Of a DNA stretch of 64,000 bases, positions 1 to 11,369 are shown piece by piece. Below the pieces are notes generated by a model, which was given only the letters and a program-made list of their open reading frames with translations, had not been told where the DNA came from and did no database searches. The stretch is from positions 74,647,257 to 74,711,256 of the forward strand of contig NC_077238.1 in assembly GCF_947179165.1 (NCBI RefSeq). Reading direction: 5' to 3'. Positions within the stretch are counted from its first letter, which is position 1. Each line of letters starts with the position of its first letter. The position numbers and the translations under genes were made by a program. Source of the DNA: Solanum dulcamara. Its lineage: Eukaryota > Streptophyta > Magnoliopsida > Solanales > Solanaceae.

Positions 1-756
1 ACATCATTCGTCTTATCGATGGACCAATATATCCTACCAATGGATCTTCATTCATCCTATCGATGGACACGCATTTATATCCTACCAACGGATCTTCATT
101 CGTCCTACCGATCGACAGACAGTTATTTTGCCGAAATATCCTACCGATGGATCACCTTCATTCATCCTACTAATGGATGCATCATATCCTGCCGATGGAT
201 CATCTTCATTCGTCCTATCGATGGACATGCAACACCATCCTACCAATGGATCATCATTCGTCCTATCGATGGACCAACATATCCTACCAATGGATCTTCA
301 TTCATCCTACCGATGGACATAAAGTTATTTTACCGAGTATCCTACCAATGGATCATCATCCTACCGGTGGAGCAGTATATATCCTACCAATGGATCATCA
401 TCCTACCGATGGAGCAACATTATCTTTTCGATCAAATATTATTTTTATTTGTCCTACCGATGGACATTCATTTATTTTGCCAAGTATCCTATCAATGGAT
501 CATCATTCGTCCTATCGATGGACATGTAACATCATTCTACTAATGTATCATCATTCGTCTTATTGATGGACCAACATATCCTATCATGGATCTTCATTCA
601 TCCTATCGATGAACACGCATTTATATCCTATCGATGGATCACCTTCATTCGTCCTACCAATGGACATGTATCGTATCTTGTCGATGGATCACCTTTATTC
701 GTCCTATAAATGGACACGCAACATCATCCTACCAATGGATTATCACTCGTCTTATT
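1..756. repeat. Minisatellite array, 23-26 bp unit (left part)
   Basis: About 29 diverged tandem units, each built around TCCTACCGATGGA or TCCTATCGATGGA followed by a short AT-rich spacer such as TCATCATTCG. Two unit types (ending GGATC or GGACA) tend to alternate, which gives a loose dimer of about 48 bp. The array runs off the left edge of the window and resumes at 3656 after an LTR insertion. Long open frames with repeated LPMD and SSYRW strings are by-products of the repeat, not genes. Confidence 0.85.
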
Positions 757-3655
757 TGTCACGACCTAACCCCGTGACTAGTGTCCGAATTGGATCCTCA
801 TATACACACCTATTATCTATAGTCAATCGGCAATTAAACATGATATAAGATTTATATGGGTAGCACGTCGTCTCAAACTGTTACTTATATATATACCAAA
901 ATCACCTATTTCTTGGGGAGTCTTAATTGTCAAAAATAAGATAACATAATATGTAAGCCGACAAGGCTTCCATTCTGAATGTAAACGTCTAAAAATATAA
1001 GTCATACTAGTACACCGGACAACATCTATATACAACCCACTCATATGTCTACAGACCTCTAAGAGGATTAACAATAGCATATGACGGGACAGGGCCCCGT
1101 CGTACCCCTAAATACACAAATATATACATTATAAGGATTAGTACCCAAAGTTTGGGCTTTGAGACAATGGAGCACTTCAAACTCGTTGAGTAGAATCCTA
1201 AGCTGGCGGCTCTCCAAAATGAGTATCTGTACCTGCGGGCATGAAATGCAGCCCCCTGAAGAAAGGGGGTCAGTACGAACTATGTACCGAGTATATAAAA
1301 CATAAAATACTGTAAAGGAGATCACATCTGCAATAAAGATTCAGGAGCTAATCACTGTACCTGTGTCTTATGAAATGAATACATGCATATCATCATCATA
1401 TATCATACCCGGGCCGTTAGGGAACTCGGTGTCACAATTATATCAATATATCGTTATATGTATATATATACCATACCCGGCCCTCTAGCAAGGGACTCGG
1501 TGAATAGAGTAGTGTACACTGATACCGTACCCGGCCCATTATAGGACTCGGTGCCATAATCATATCGTCATATCATCATAATATCATATTATCATATCAC
1601 GTACCCGGCCCTCTAGTAAGGGACTCGGTGAATAATGTAGTGGAATCCATACATGATAACATACCCGGCCTATCGTAGGACTCGGTAAATAATACTATAA
1701 CAATATGAACGAATAAGGTATCATTAGCAACCTTGTGAAATTTGATCATTATCGGAGACTTAATAGAATAAGCAAAACAGTCCATCATTTGAAAACCAAG
1801 ACAATAGTCATTATGAATCACACCAATTATGGATTATACTAAAATATGAATTATACCACAACATGAGTTATACCAACTAGGATGGCTGGAATCATACACA
1901 TGAGTCAAGACATAACAATATAAATTTTGAAAATCAAGAACGGTAGCCATCCGAGTATATCTACGAATAAGAGTTTCTTTGGAATTTAAGCATACGTCAT
2001 TCGTTCGTTTCATATTGATCATGCCAAAAGAAGAAAATGTTAACTTTACATACCTTTAGCGTTTATACGTATATGCTGTCCAATATTGTCTCAACCTATA
2101 TTAAAATATTAAGCACTATGGTTAAGCTATGGACAAGAATAAAACGTAGTCTATCGTTAGTAGGTTATTTCTAAAAACAATTGGACAGCACCTCCCCTAT
2201 ACCGCTCACTTTTCCCACCTTCAAACCAACCATATAATCATCAATCAACAATCCAAAATATTGACACAAAATAAGATTTATTATTGACAATAAGCCTAGA
2301 ATATTTCCACCCGACTCATGTTACCAAAGCAGTAAATTCGGAAAGTCAAGTACCTCACGTTGTATCTAAATTTTGAAAATGAAAACGGCAAAACTAGACT
2401 TTATGACCTTCATGAAACATTTAGATCTATGTCTTAAGTTTCCAATGCAAAATAAATCAACTCAAAAATCATTTTCTACAAAGAGATATCATCAAAATAC
2501 GAACAGCTATACATGAAGGATTTTTCAATCCAGAATCTGGACAGAATTTGTCTTATGATTCATCCTCAGTTTTCGACATAATCACAGCGGATATAGACTA
2601 AGACATAAACATAAGAGTTGTAGGTACGAGTATTAGCTTTCCAAAACATGTTTAATATCTAAAATCGAAGGTCTACACAATGAGATATTCCCGAACTACT
2701 ACCAGCTACTCAATTCCAAAAACGGGTTTGAACATTCACAATCTTCATACACCTTTTTCCTCCAAATTCAAGAACAACAACTCATCAACAACATCAAAAC
2801 AATATCAACCATTATTATACATCATCACTAAGCTAATTCCATCCATTTAATCTACCTAAAACAACCCTTTAACCTATAAATCTCAATAAATCACCAAACT
2901 AGTTTATAACACTATTTTCTCCGTTCTAATCCGTTAAAACTCTAACTAAACTTGTTAACAATGAAAAGGAGACTTTAATATTACCTTAAATTTGCAGCAC
3001 CACATAAAATCTTCTCCTTATTGGATGATATCTAGCTCAAATTGAAGCCAATGCGACGTACAACAATTTTCTCTTCAAGAGCTTTGAGATTCGGGGCTTT
3101 GATTTTGGTCGGATTTGGTTTTTCTCTCAAGAACTTCCCCTCTCTCTCTCTCTGGAAATTTTTCTGGATATTTTCTTAGTCTAAAGTATAAAGGAAGAGA
3201 TAAGAATTAGATTAATTTCGTGGGTATTGGGCCTGACCCGAATTAGAATTGGGTTGGGCCGAATTCACTATTTAGTTTGGCCTGTCAGACTTAAAACGTC
3301 TATATCTTATTACTCCGGTATCACATTTCATCCCACGACCTATGGTTGGAAAGATATTTCAATTACCTACAACTTTAATTTTGAGAGTTTTCCCAAATTC
3401 CCAATTTATAAAGAGGTTATGGCCTCCCAAAGTCAGCTTACCCGAAACGTGACTTTAAGAAATACATATTTGATGGCTTCTATTTTGATTTGGCTTAAGG
3501 GTCCTTCTTGAGATGTATTTTACTACACATAAATTATTCATATAACTTGGCATCTACAACAAATCATGTCCTTTTAAAATTCAAAATTAAAAGTCCTTGA
3601 ATTTATAATCATTAGCTTACGAATAATCTAAAATGCAAAAATACGGAATGTAACA
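757..3655. mobile_element. Solo LTR of a large LTR retrotransposon, inserted in the minisatellite
   Basis: The segment starts TGTCACGACC and ends GGAATGTAACA. It is flanked by the identical 5-mer TTATT at 752-756 and 3656-3660. Removing the segment and one TTATT rejoins a normal satellite unit. There is no internal coding region, primer-binding site or second LTR, so this is a solo LTR of 2,899 bp left by LTR-LTR recombination. Length and terminal sequence resemble large Ty3/gypsy LTRs of Solanaceae; the family assignment is from memory and uncertain. Short open frames inside are not coding. Confidence 0.85.
1407..1690. repeat. Five-copy CCCGGCC...GGACTCGGT repeat inside the solo LTR
   Basis: Five spaced copies begin near 1407, 1471, 1528, 1600 and 1661. 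Each has the form TACCCGGCCCNNTAGNAAGGGACTCGGTG and is separated by AT-rich, partly TATATA sequence. Within a copy the CCCGGCCCT and AGGGACTCGG arms can partly pair, so each could form a small hairpin. It is a structural repeat of the LTR with no coding content. Confidence 0.7.
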
Positions 3656-4037
3656 TTATTAATGGACCAACAATTATTTTGCCTAAATATCCTACCAATG
3701 GATCACCTTCATTCGTCCTACCAATGGACATGCATCATATCCTACTAATGGATCACCTTTATTCGTCCTATCAATCGACATGCAACATCATCCGACTGAT
3801 GGATCTACATTTGTCTTATTGTTGGACATGTATTTGTATCCTATCGATGGATCATTCTCACAGGTCCTACGAATGGACCTGCATTTATTTTGCCAAATAT
3901 CTTGTCGATGGATATTGCTTTGTCCTTCCAATCAAACCACTCCCTTATCTGAAGGACATAAGTACGACCAAAATTGGATTGGTCAATTTCTTTATCCGTG
4001 ATCTCTTTCATCGATCCTATCCAAAGAAAGGATCAGC
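3656..4037. repeat. Minisatellite array (right part)
   Basis: About 13 further units of the same TCCTACCAATGGATC / TCCTACCAATGGACA family, more diverged toward the right end. It continues the array interrupted by the solo LTR; the first bases (TTATT) are the right copy of the target duplication. The array ends at the TGTTGACACCC sequence that opens the next LTR-like segment. Confidence 0.8.
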
Positions 4038-5277
4038 TGTTGACACCCAATTTTGGTCTGACTTTTGTAAAATTAATACTTTTAATTTTTATTTTGTTAA
4101 ATAGTTCAAAAGTGTATTTTTTATAATTTTAAATCAATTTTATTGATAATTATCCTTAGATGAGGATTTTATCTGTTTAATTTTTTTAGATTTTAATTCT
4201 AGCTATTTTTTATCACAGTTCGTTAATTTGCATTTTTACCTGTCATTTGTTATATTTGTTCATAATTATTTTAATATTTTTAGCACAATCTAGGAATACA
4301 TTAAAATACAAATAAATATTAAATTTTCCTCATAATTATACCTACCCCACTAATCACACAAATTTTCCACACAATTTTATCTTTCCCACTAATCACACAA
4401 TTTTCCACACAAATGTCCATTTTTCAAACTCTCCCTCTCTCCTCTCTTATTCTTTCTAAAAAAAACACACCCATCAACAACTACAACAAAAGTCCAACAC
4501 CTATACACTACAATTTTCTACACTTATATAACCATTTTTAAACTCTCTTTCTCCTCTCTTATTTTTCCTAAAAAAAACGTACCCATCAACAACTACAACA
4601 AAAGTCTAACACTTATACACTATAATTTTCTACACCTATATAACCATTTTCAAACTCTTTTTCTCTCGTCTGTAATTCTTCCTAAAAGACACAACCATAA
4701 TATTTATTCTTCTCCTCCACTCTCTCCCTCACTCTCACTATAAATAACACAAATTTTAACTCTTCTTGAGGACTCTCACATTTCTCCATTAAAATCAACC
4801 AACAACCACCAAACCACCAAAATCCTCTTTTTTTTTCAACCAAACACACTTCATTTTTCTAAGGTTTGAGTTGTCACTCCCAAATCTACCTAGATAGAAA
4901 TGTTGCTTCACTTTATTTTATGATTTTGATGTTCTTATTACTGTGTTTTCATGTTCTCCGGTCATTCTTCATGATTATCCGTTAAGTTTTGTTTACTATT
5001 TTTGTTTGGGTCATTTTATTCAACATTTTTAGTTAATTTGGACGTTTGTAATTTTGTTCTTTTACCTCAATTTTTTTTTTTCCTTTTTAAACTGTTTGTA
5101 GCTCCCATTACCAATGAAAAAATCTCTCCGTCGGTTTTCGAGACCTCTCTATTTTAAAAGACGAAAATTTTAGTTTAAGTTTACATTACATATTATCTAT
5201 TACAAGTTGAAATTTTCTGATAAAGAAATTATCGTCGACTTCAAAGGCCTCCCATGTCATAAGACGAGTTTTATTTT

Positions 5278-5278
5278 T

Positions 5279-5347
<69 letters not shown>

Positions 5348-5393
5348 ATAGTAGTGTTGTTGTTGTTATTATTATTATTAGTATTATTATTAT
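5278..5393. repeat. Compound trinucleotide microsatellite (ATT)n(AGT)n(GTT)n
   Basis: Pure and interrupted runs of ATT, then AGT/GTA, then TTG/TTA repeats over about 115 bp. The short open frame of leucines and valines across it is an artefact of the repeat. Confidence 0.95.
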
Positions 5394-5399
5394 AAGGTC

Positions 5400-6684
5400 A
5401 AACCCATCGGTGGCCTTCTAAAGTTGACGCCAACTTTCACTTAGACACTTTAATTAGGCTTTGTTCATTTTAGATACCTCAAGTAAGACCCGAATGTGTC
5501 ATTTTGACACTTTTTTTACAATCACCAAAATATATTAAGTGTGTGTAATGCACTCGCCTGACGTGTCAAAAGTAAGGAATTACATAAAGACACGTGGCAT
5601 ATATATATATCATAATTATGATAATTATTTTTGAATAGAAACAATGACCAATAATTTGATGACACGTGGCATTTTAAAAATTCAAATAATAATTTTTTAA
5701 AAAATAAAAATTAACAACTATTAATCCCTACCCCCACACCCTATCTTCCAACACCACCCACTCCGCCGTCGTCTTCTCCAACCCCACCCACCCCAATCCC
5801 TCCCCCTCCCCCACCATACCGATCTTCTTCTCCTCCAACACCCACCCAACGCTATTCATATCATCTAAAGATGGAAAAACTTACAGAAGATCCCCATCAG
5901 CAAGCAAATCAGAAATATTTAAGTGTTCATCCAATCTCATTTTCAGAACTTCCACAAGCCATATTCTTGTTTGAGTCTGTAAAAACAATAAATTTAACCA
6001 CGAATTTCAAAAAGAAACAAAAGGGGGCGTAGCAGATTCAGCTGAAGATTTTGAAGAATCACCACTGTAGCCGCCTATTTTTATTGGGTCTCACTTAACG
6101 ATTTATTATGGAAAAAATCAACTAAAAATAAGCATTAGAATGATTTTAATATGAACAATTTGATAAGCATAACAAATTCAAAGCTTGGTTTTTATATAGC
6201 CACGCGATCTGAGTATTGACGCTAACAGGAAAAAATCACTAATAAGCCAGATTACCCCTTTTAATTCAACTGGTACCAAACAAGCTCTAAATGAAAGCTT
6301 ATGTATTTCACATTAATGGTGAAATTTAATTGGCAGATAAATAGTGAGAGTCCTTGTGGACTGTGTTTTACTTTTTCAGATTAGAGGAAAACAAAAAGAA
6401 AATTCAATATTTTTTTTGTTTTTCTTCCTTTTTCCTAATTTCCTAGTATGTTTGAAAGTAGACAAACATGGCAGAAATGAAGAAAAACAAGAACAAAAAT
6501 AAAATAAAGAAAGAAACGTTCTTCACGCGCTTAAAATGAGTGCAACACACGCAATGTGCCAAGTCAGCACAAAGTGTCAAAATGACACATTCGGGTCTTA
6601 CTTGAGGTGTCTAAAATGAACAAAGCCTAGTTAAAGTGTCTAAGTGAAAGTTGGTGCCAACTTTAGGTGGTCACCGATGGGTTT
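5400..6684. mobile_element. Non-autonomous DNA transposon with 111 bp terminal inverted repeats
   Basis: Inverted repeats at 5400-5510 and 6574-6684 start AAACCCATCGGTG and are near-identical over about 111 bp. They include the strings CTAAAGTTG, ACTTTCACTTAGACACTTTAA and CCCGAATGTGTCATTTTGACAC. Long inverted repeats of this kind are typical of Mutator-like elements, but I see no convincing 9 bp target duplication. No transposase is encoded. The interior holds pyrimidine-rich sequence and, on the minus strand, a coding-like block with splice signals (next entry), so it may be a Pack-type gene-capturing element. Confidence 0.75.
5885..5976 (-). pseudogene. Captured exon-like fragment inside the inverted-repeat transposon
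   Basis: On the minus strand a 92 bp open block is preceded by TTTTTACAG (acceptor) and followed by GTAAGT (consensus donor). It reads TQTRIWLVEVLKMRLDEHLN, then ISDLLADGDLL. This has normal protein composition and looks like a helical N-terminal domain exon. A second coding-like patch (GYSGDSSKSSAESATPPF) lies upstream in gene order near 6024-6075. I think this is part of a plant calponin-homology-like protein gene, but that is from memory and unsure. There is no start, stop or further exons, so it is a fragment. Confidence 0.5.
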
Positions 6685-7421
6685 ACTAAGTGTCTTTACA
6701 GGTGTTGGAGCAAAAATCGACTGATATACAATTCATGTATATCTGATATACAAGAAAATTGGTGGTTGTATACACCGATATACAATGTATATACAGTTGT
6801 GATATAAAACAGAATTGGGCCAAAAGCTCAAAACGCAGGTAGCCCAACAACTTAGTTTAAGCGTACAAAAACTAAATATCGGATCATATTTTCATATGTT
6901 ATTTATTATTTATTTTTATTGATTCGGTTTGTAATAATTGATTTACTTATGTTGTTTATGTTTACTTAGATATAGTTTAACTTAATTAGATTCCTATAAA
7001 GATAAACCATTTTATGTTAATTTACTTTTTAAATGATATTCTACCTTTATTTAGCCATTTTAATAAACTTTACTTTCTTTTAATATTATTTCCAATGTAT
7101 AAGCTTGATCATTTTTTCAAAAATAGTTTTAATATCTTTATTTTCTTTTAAATTAATATTTTTAAAAGTTAGTCAAATAATTTTTCAAATCGCCGAATAA
7201 CCGCGCGTTAGCGGCCACTTTGAATGCTTAACACCTTCTCAAAGTTGAAATAAGAACCTCGTACCTTTTTCTCTGAATTTTTAAGACTTAAATCTGTTAG
7301 AGTCTTTAAAATTAAGGTTTCTTGATTTTCCTTAAAAAATTAAGTGGCGAATCCTCTTTTCTAAAATTGATTTTTTCTCTAAAAAGTTGAAATTAATTTT
7401 AAACCGTCTTTTCCCGACATA

Positions 7422-8171
7422 ACATATATACTTTGATAGTATCAAATAATAATTGAACAATTTTTTCACTGAAACACTGTCTGTTATATATATACTCTAA
7501 TTGTATCAAAGAGTAACGGAGTAGCGTTTTCATTGAAGCACTGTTTCTTCCTCTTTGATACTGTCAGAGTACATATATACTTTGATATCAAGTAGTAAAC
7601 GCGAATGAACAGTTAACAACAGGGGTATAAAAGTATGGGGTAGTCACTTGAAAATAATTTCTCCTTTTAGGTAGTAGTGTTCTTTTCCTACATAATTTCA
7701 TGTCAAAACAATGGTGGCCCAATATTTAAGAATTGCCCATAATCTTTCCTCTATTTTTTTTGCAGAGGTTAAATCTATTTGTATATGATTAATTAAAGTT
7801 TATTCAATTTTGCATTACTTCAGTCATTTTTACTTGAATTTTAATTACATGTGCATGAACTTTGGACATAAATGACTCGGTCAGACAAAAATGTCTAAAT
7901 TTCAATTATACATGTCTGGAGTAAAGTAAATATAATTAAATTTCAACCATATATCATTAAAGTGATGCAAAAATGACTAAAGTTTAGTTATATATCATTG
8001 TATTTGAAGTTGGATTTTATCAAAATTAACTTCAGATACACAAGGTAAAGATACATGTGCAAAAAAAATTAAAAAGCAAGCATAAGTTAAATATCAATGT
8101 CAAATTAGGTGTCAATGTACTATTCTCGATTAAAAGACCAATATTTAAGGGATCAAAGTGCACAAATACCC
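7422..8171. other. AT-rich intergenic sequence
   Basis: Two diverged copies of a block of about 65 bp (TATATACTTTGATAGTATCAAA... then TTCACTGAA(G/A)CACTGT) lie in tandem at about 7422-7555. The rest is AT-rich, with no coding, RNA or element ends that I can support. Confidence 0.4.
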
Positions 8172-8179
8172 TATTTGAG

Positions 8180-9010
8180 AGGGGTAGCAATGGGCAGGTT
8201 GGATCAAGCTTGTGAGGGTTATAATGCGTTAAGACAATAATTGGGTCAAGACCTAATCCAACCCAAATTTATTTGGGTCAAAATGGATTAGGTAATAGGT
8301 TAAATAACGGGTCAAGATCCAACTCTATCCAATTTTTACTAAGCTTAATTATTTTATTTGTTATTTTAAACTATTTTAGTACCTAATAATTTTTATTATT
8401 GTTATGGCTATATATAACATATCAAATTGGAAAAAAAAGTCTTTTAAAAAATATTTTAACAAGATTTCTCATGAATCAATTCGGGTTACATATCAACCCA
8501 ATTTTTATGGAAAAATTACCTAAATATACAACTTATTTTATAATATTATCTAAAATTCCCTATCATTTGAAAATGTTACAAAAATTCCTACTCTCTCTTA
8601 TTCTCTGATACATCATTTTACGTGATGTATCGATTGGATACATCACTTTACGTGATGTATCGGAAAGTCAGATACATCTCTTTACGCGATGTATAGGTCG
8701 GATATATCACATACTTGATGTATCAGGACATTGGATACATCACTGTACATGATGTATCGATCGGATATATCACTTAAGTGATGTATTAGGACGTACGTGA
8801 TGTATTTGAAAGTGACCAAAAAAAGGAATTTTGGGTAATTTTTAAAAGAATAGGGATAAAATGTAATTGGAAAGAATCATTATGAGATTTAGGTAAAAAT
8901 TACAATTTTCAATAGGTTGAAATTGAGCTAATGAATGAGGGGGTCAATAATCAACTCAAACTTAAACGGGTTGGGCAAATTGAACGGGTTGGATTTGATT
9001 TTTCCACTCC
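8180..9010. mobile_element. hAT-type MITE with 8 bp target duplication
   Basis: The element begins AGGGGTAGCAATGGGCAGGTTGG and ends with the inverted form TTTTTCCACTCC. It is flanked by the 8 bp direct repeat TATTTGAG at 8172-8179 and 9011-9018. GGGGTGGCAA-like ends and an 8 bp duplication are hallmarks of hAT elements. No transposase is present. A second repeat (8509-8910) is nested in the middle, which explains the 831 bp length. Confidence 0.8.
8509..8910. repeat. Nested MITE-like repeat with GATACATCA...TGATGTATC palindromes
   Basis: The ends GGAAAAATTACCTAAAT and (inverted) ATTTAGGTAAAAATTACAATTTTC form imperfect terminal inverted repeats. The centre (about 8607-8810) is a tandem array of six palindromic units of the form GATACATCACTTTACGTGATGTATC, spaced 5-10 bp apart. 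Each unit can form a hairpin. No protein is encoded. Confidence 0.65.
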
Positions 9011-9056
9011 TATTTGAGATCACTATTTAAGTTGTACCTATTTATATTTTCATTTT

Positions 9057-9688
9057 GGAAAAATTACATGAAATTGACCCAATTGTGATACTATTTACCC
9101 AAAGTAGATCCAACCCAAACTATTTATCCTTAATAGACTCATGACCCAAATTATTTACCCTCTTACCCCACTTTCTCCTTTTAATTTCGCGCATGACGTC
9201 ATGCTGACGTCAACATCACTGCTACGAAATAATCATCTGTGATACTCCATCGGTATATTGATACCATATCGATATCATATAGGATTGAGTTTAATTCTCT
9301 GTGATACTTTGTCAATATATTGATACCCTATCGGTATCATATAGGATTGAGTCATTTTTTAAAAAATTAAAAAAAAAATTAAGAGAAAATTATTAAAATT
9401 ACAATCTTATTTATTAAACTCTAAATTAGTAGGAAAATAGATTATATGTGATACTTCATTGGTATATTGATACAATATTGGTATCATATAGGATTGATCT
9501 TAATTCTCCGTGATACTCTGTTGGTATATTGATATCATGTAGGGTATGTGCTGATGTCAGCATGATGCCAGCGCATGAATTTTAAAATAAATTTATGTTA
9601 TTTTAAAATAAAAAAGGGGATATGAAAGTAAAGGGAACATTTAAGGATAAATACTTTCCCTTTTTGGGGTATAAGTGTTATTTTCCCC
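9057..9688. mobile_element. MITE with GGGGAAAAT ends and internal tandem repeat
   Basis: The left end GGAAAAATTACATG and right end GTGTTATTTTCCCC are inverted relatives. Inside, four diverged copies of about 60 bp (GTGATACTCCATCGGTATAT...CATATAGGATTGA) lie near 9239, 9300, 9447 and 9509. The palindromic TGACGTCATGCTGACGTCA motif near 9195 is mirrored near 9550 by CTGATGTCAGCATGATG. The target duplication is unclear, so the superfamily is left open. Non-coding. Confidence 0.55.
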
Positions 9689-9899
9689 ATTTGTTTTTTG
9701 GCAAATTTACTACTTTGTGAAAAACTTCAGAAATACATGATTGAGGTGAGAAGGCCTTTTCCTTCATCCTCCTCTCCTCTCAAGGTTTCTTAATTCTTGA
9801 GATCAAATGCTAGAAGATTTTAGGAAACAATTGTCTTTAGGATCGGAGTTATTTGGTAGAGTGTATAAGATATTGACATTTCTTTGAATTCGAAATCAA

Positions 9900-10425
9900 A
9901 AGCTATAGAGAAACGAAGCTTCCAAGAAGCTCAGCTAACATGACATACATTAGGCTCAGCTCACGTGATAGTCCATACTTGAGCTCACATGGCAAGTATT
10001 AGTAAAATACTTGTAGTCCATACTTGAGCTCACATGACAAGCATTAGTAAAATATTTGTAGCCCATACTTGTAGTCCAACTGTCTCACATGACAAGCATT
10101 AGTAAATACCAAGTTTTGGATTGAATAGATGATAAGAAATTTTTTCCCAAAATCTCTTCTTCTTTCATGATATCAGAGCACGAGCTCGATCCAGTCATCT
10201 TCATCATCATCTTTTCTGAATCAACACTAGCTGCAACGACCGGAGAAACAACAGTCACTGCTACTACAAATCCCACTTCCTTTGATATCAATCACCCCTA
10301 CCACCTCACTTCTTCAGATTCACCTGGAATGACCTTAGTCAATTCAATCTTTGATGGAAAGGGATTTCCTGGAGAAGATCCATGCTCATAGCTTTATCTG
10401 CAAAGAACTATTTGTTATGTATTAA
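9900..10425 (+). mobile_element. Truncated Ty1/copia 5' end (LTR part, PBS, start of gag)
   Basis: Sequence like an LTR 3' part, with three diverged copies of CATACTTGAGCTCACATGACAAGCATTAGTAAAATA, leads to TGATATCAGAGC at about 10169. This is one mismatch from the tRNA-Met primer-binding site TGGTATCAGAGC. A frame from 10167 then reads HPYHLTSSDSPGMTLVNSIF, the N-terminal signature of copia gag. After a frameshift, codons for RRSMLIALSAKN follow at 10370-10415. The element stops there, so it is a short 5' remnant. Confidence 0.7.
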
Positions 10426-11132
10426 TTACGCATAAACTAAATTTCCTATCAAATTTATATGACCAATAAACTTATTATTTTCTCTAATATATCCTACCAA
10501 ATAACTCCGTAGTGATGTAACCTTATGCCAAAACACTGATTCGTCCCATAATGTTTAAGATTAGCCCATAATCTTTCATTTAAATAGTGTTCAGCGGAAA
10601 AGTAATTGATTGGAAGACCGACATTTAAAACATAATAAAAAATTCAAAATATTTAATTTTTATTCATTTCAAAATTTACATTCATACCTAATGTACCATA
10701 ATTAAAACTTTAAATATTCATTTCAAAATTTACATTCATACCAAATGCGAAAATTGAAACAGTAAATTTATGATGCAATCATTGTTCATAAACGTGTGGT
10801 AATTAATTACTAATTAAGTGTAATAAACTATTTCATAAAAACAGATCCTTCTTAAAATTCATCAGCAAACTAGCTGGCGATTACTACGTCGTCAACTAAT
10901 CCGCACCATGTAAGACCTATTAAACGGGACACATTCTTTATCCATAGTCTTTTTCCATTTCCAAAGGGGCATATTCAAGAATTTTTGTTTAGGAAGAAAG
11001 ATTCAATTCATCCCACCACATTATTTGGTGGACGATCATTTGGATCTTTCTTTCAATCAAAATCAATAAAAGACTCTTTGTTTTTTATTAAAATTAAACA
11101 AACTGTAGTACTACTAAAAGTAGTAATTTGCC
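10426..11132. other. AT-rich intergenic sequence
   Basis: Contains a short direct repeat (TTCATTTCAAAATTTACATTCATACC near 10662 and 10719) and the putative promoter of the small ORF that follows. I see no other feature. Confidence 0.4.
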
Positions 11133-11369
11133 ATGTCGCAGCAGCAACAACAGACTTGCAGCTTCGTTTCATGTGACAAATTGGACAAAATGGCTAACAG
11201 AATAGGGACAAGTTTGGCATCGGCCTTCTTTGCGTCCCTCGAACGCTGCTCTTGCATCACCATTAGCACCTCACACGACGAAGATGATGATGAAGAAGAA
11301 GCTAAAAATCGCCCTCTTTTATTTATCAAAAATGATTCTTTCACCCAATCTAAGCTTCCATCTTCTTGA
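11133..11369 (+). CDS. Possible small plant-specific protein, 78 residues
   Basis: An intact ATG-to-TGA frame starting MSQQQQQTCSFVSCDKLDKM. Its middle, LASAFFASLERCSCITIS, is followed by an acidic run (HDEDDDEEEA), then NRPLLFIKND and a Ser-rich end. Cys/hydrophobic, acidic and RPL segments in this order look like a small conserved plant protein rather than a chance frame. I recall similar unnamed short plant proteins but cannot name a family. There is no signal peptide or clear membrane segment. The overlapping frame on the other strand is taken as a shadow. Without transcript support the call is moderate. Confidence 0.5.
   Translation: MSQQQQQTCSFVSCDKLDKMANRIGTSLASAFFASLERCSCITISTSHDEDDDEEEAKNRPLLFIKNDSFTQSKLPSS

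Larger units (their letters stand above)
4038..7421 (+). mobile_element. Probable large solo LTR (TGTTGACACCC...CCCGACATAACA)
   Basis: The segment opens with TGTTGACACCCAATTTTGG and closes with TTTTCCCGACATAACA, giving the TG...CA ends of an LTR. Stretches near the end (7200-7420) look like the transcribed R/U5 part of very long gypsy-type LTRs of Solanaceae. A microsatellite and a 1.3 kb transposon are nested inside, so the LTR itself is about 2.1 kb. I found no matching target duplication (TCAGC on the left, TATAT on the right). The copy may be recombined between elements or truncated. Family membership is recalled, not tested. Confidence 0.5.

Noticed and set aside
19..566. Three overlapping plus-strand frames of 129-174 residues with LPMD/SSYRW repeats
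   Set aside because: They arise from the tandem minisatellite being open in several frames; composition is purely repeat-driven.
4037..4038. Search for a 5 bp target duplication around the second LTR-like segment
   Set aside because: Flanks TCAGC and TATAT do not match, so a clean solo-LTR claim was lowered to probable.
5207..5395. 62-residue frame of Leu/Val runs
   Set aside because: Translation of a trinucleotide microsatellite.
8607..8810. Regular palindromic repeats resembling a CRISPR array
   Set aside because: Repeats are contiguous palindromes inside a plant MITE, without unique spacers or cas genes; this is eukaryotic DNA.
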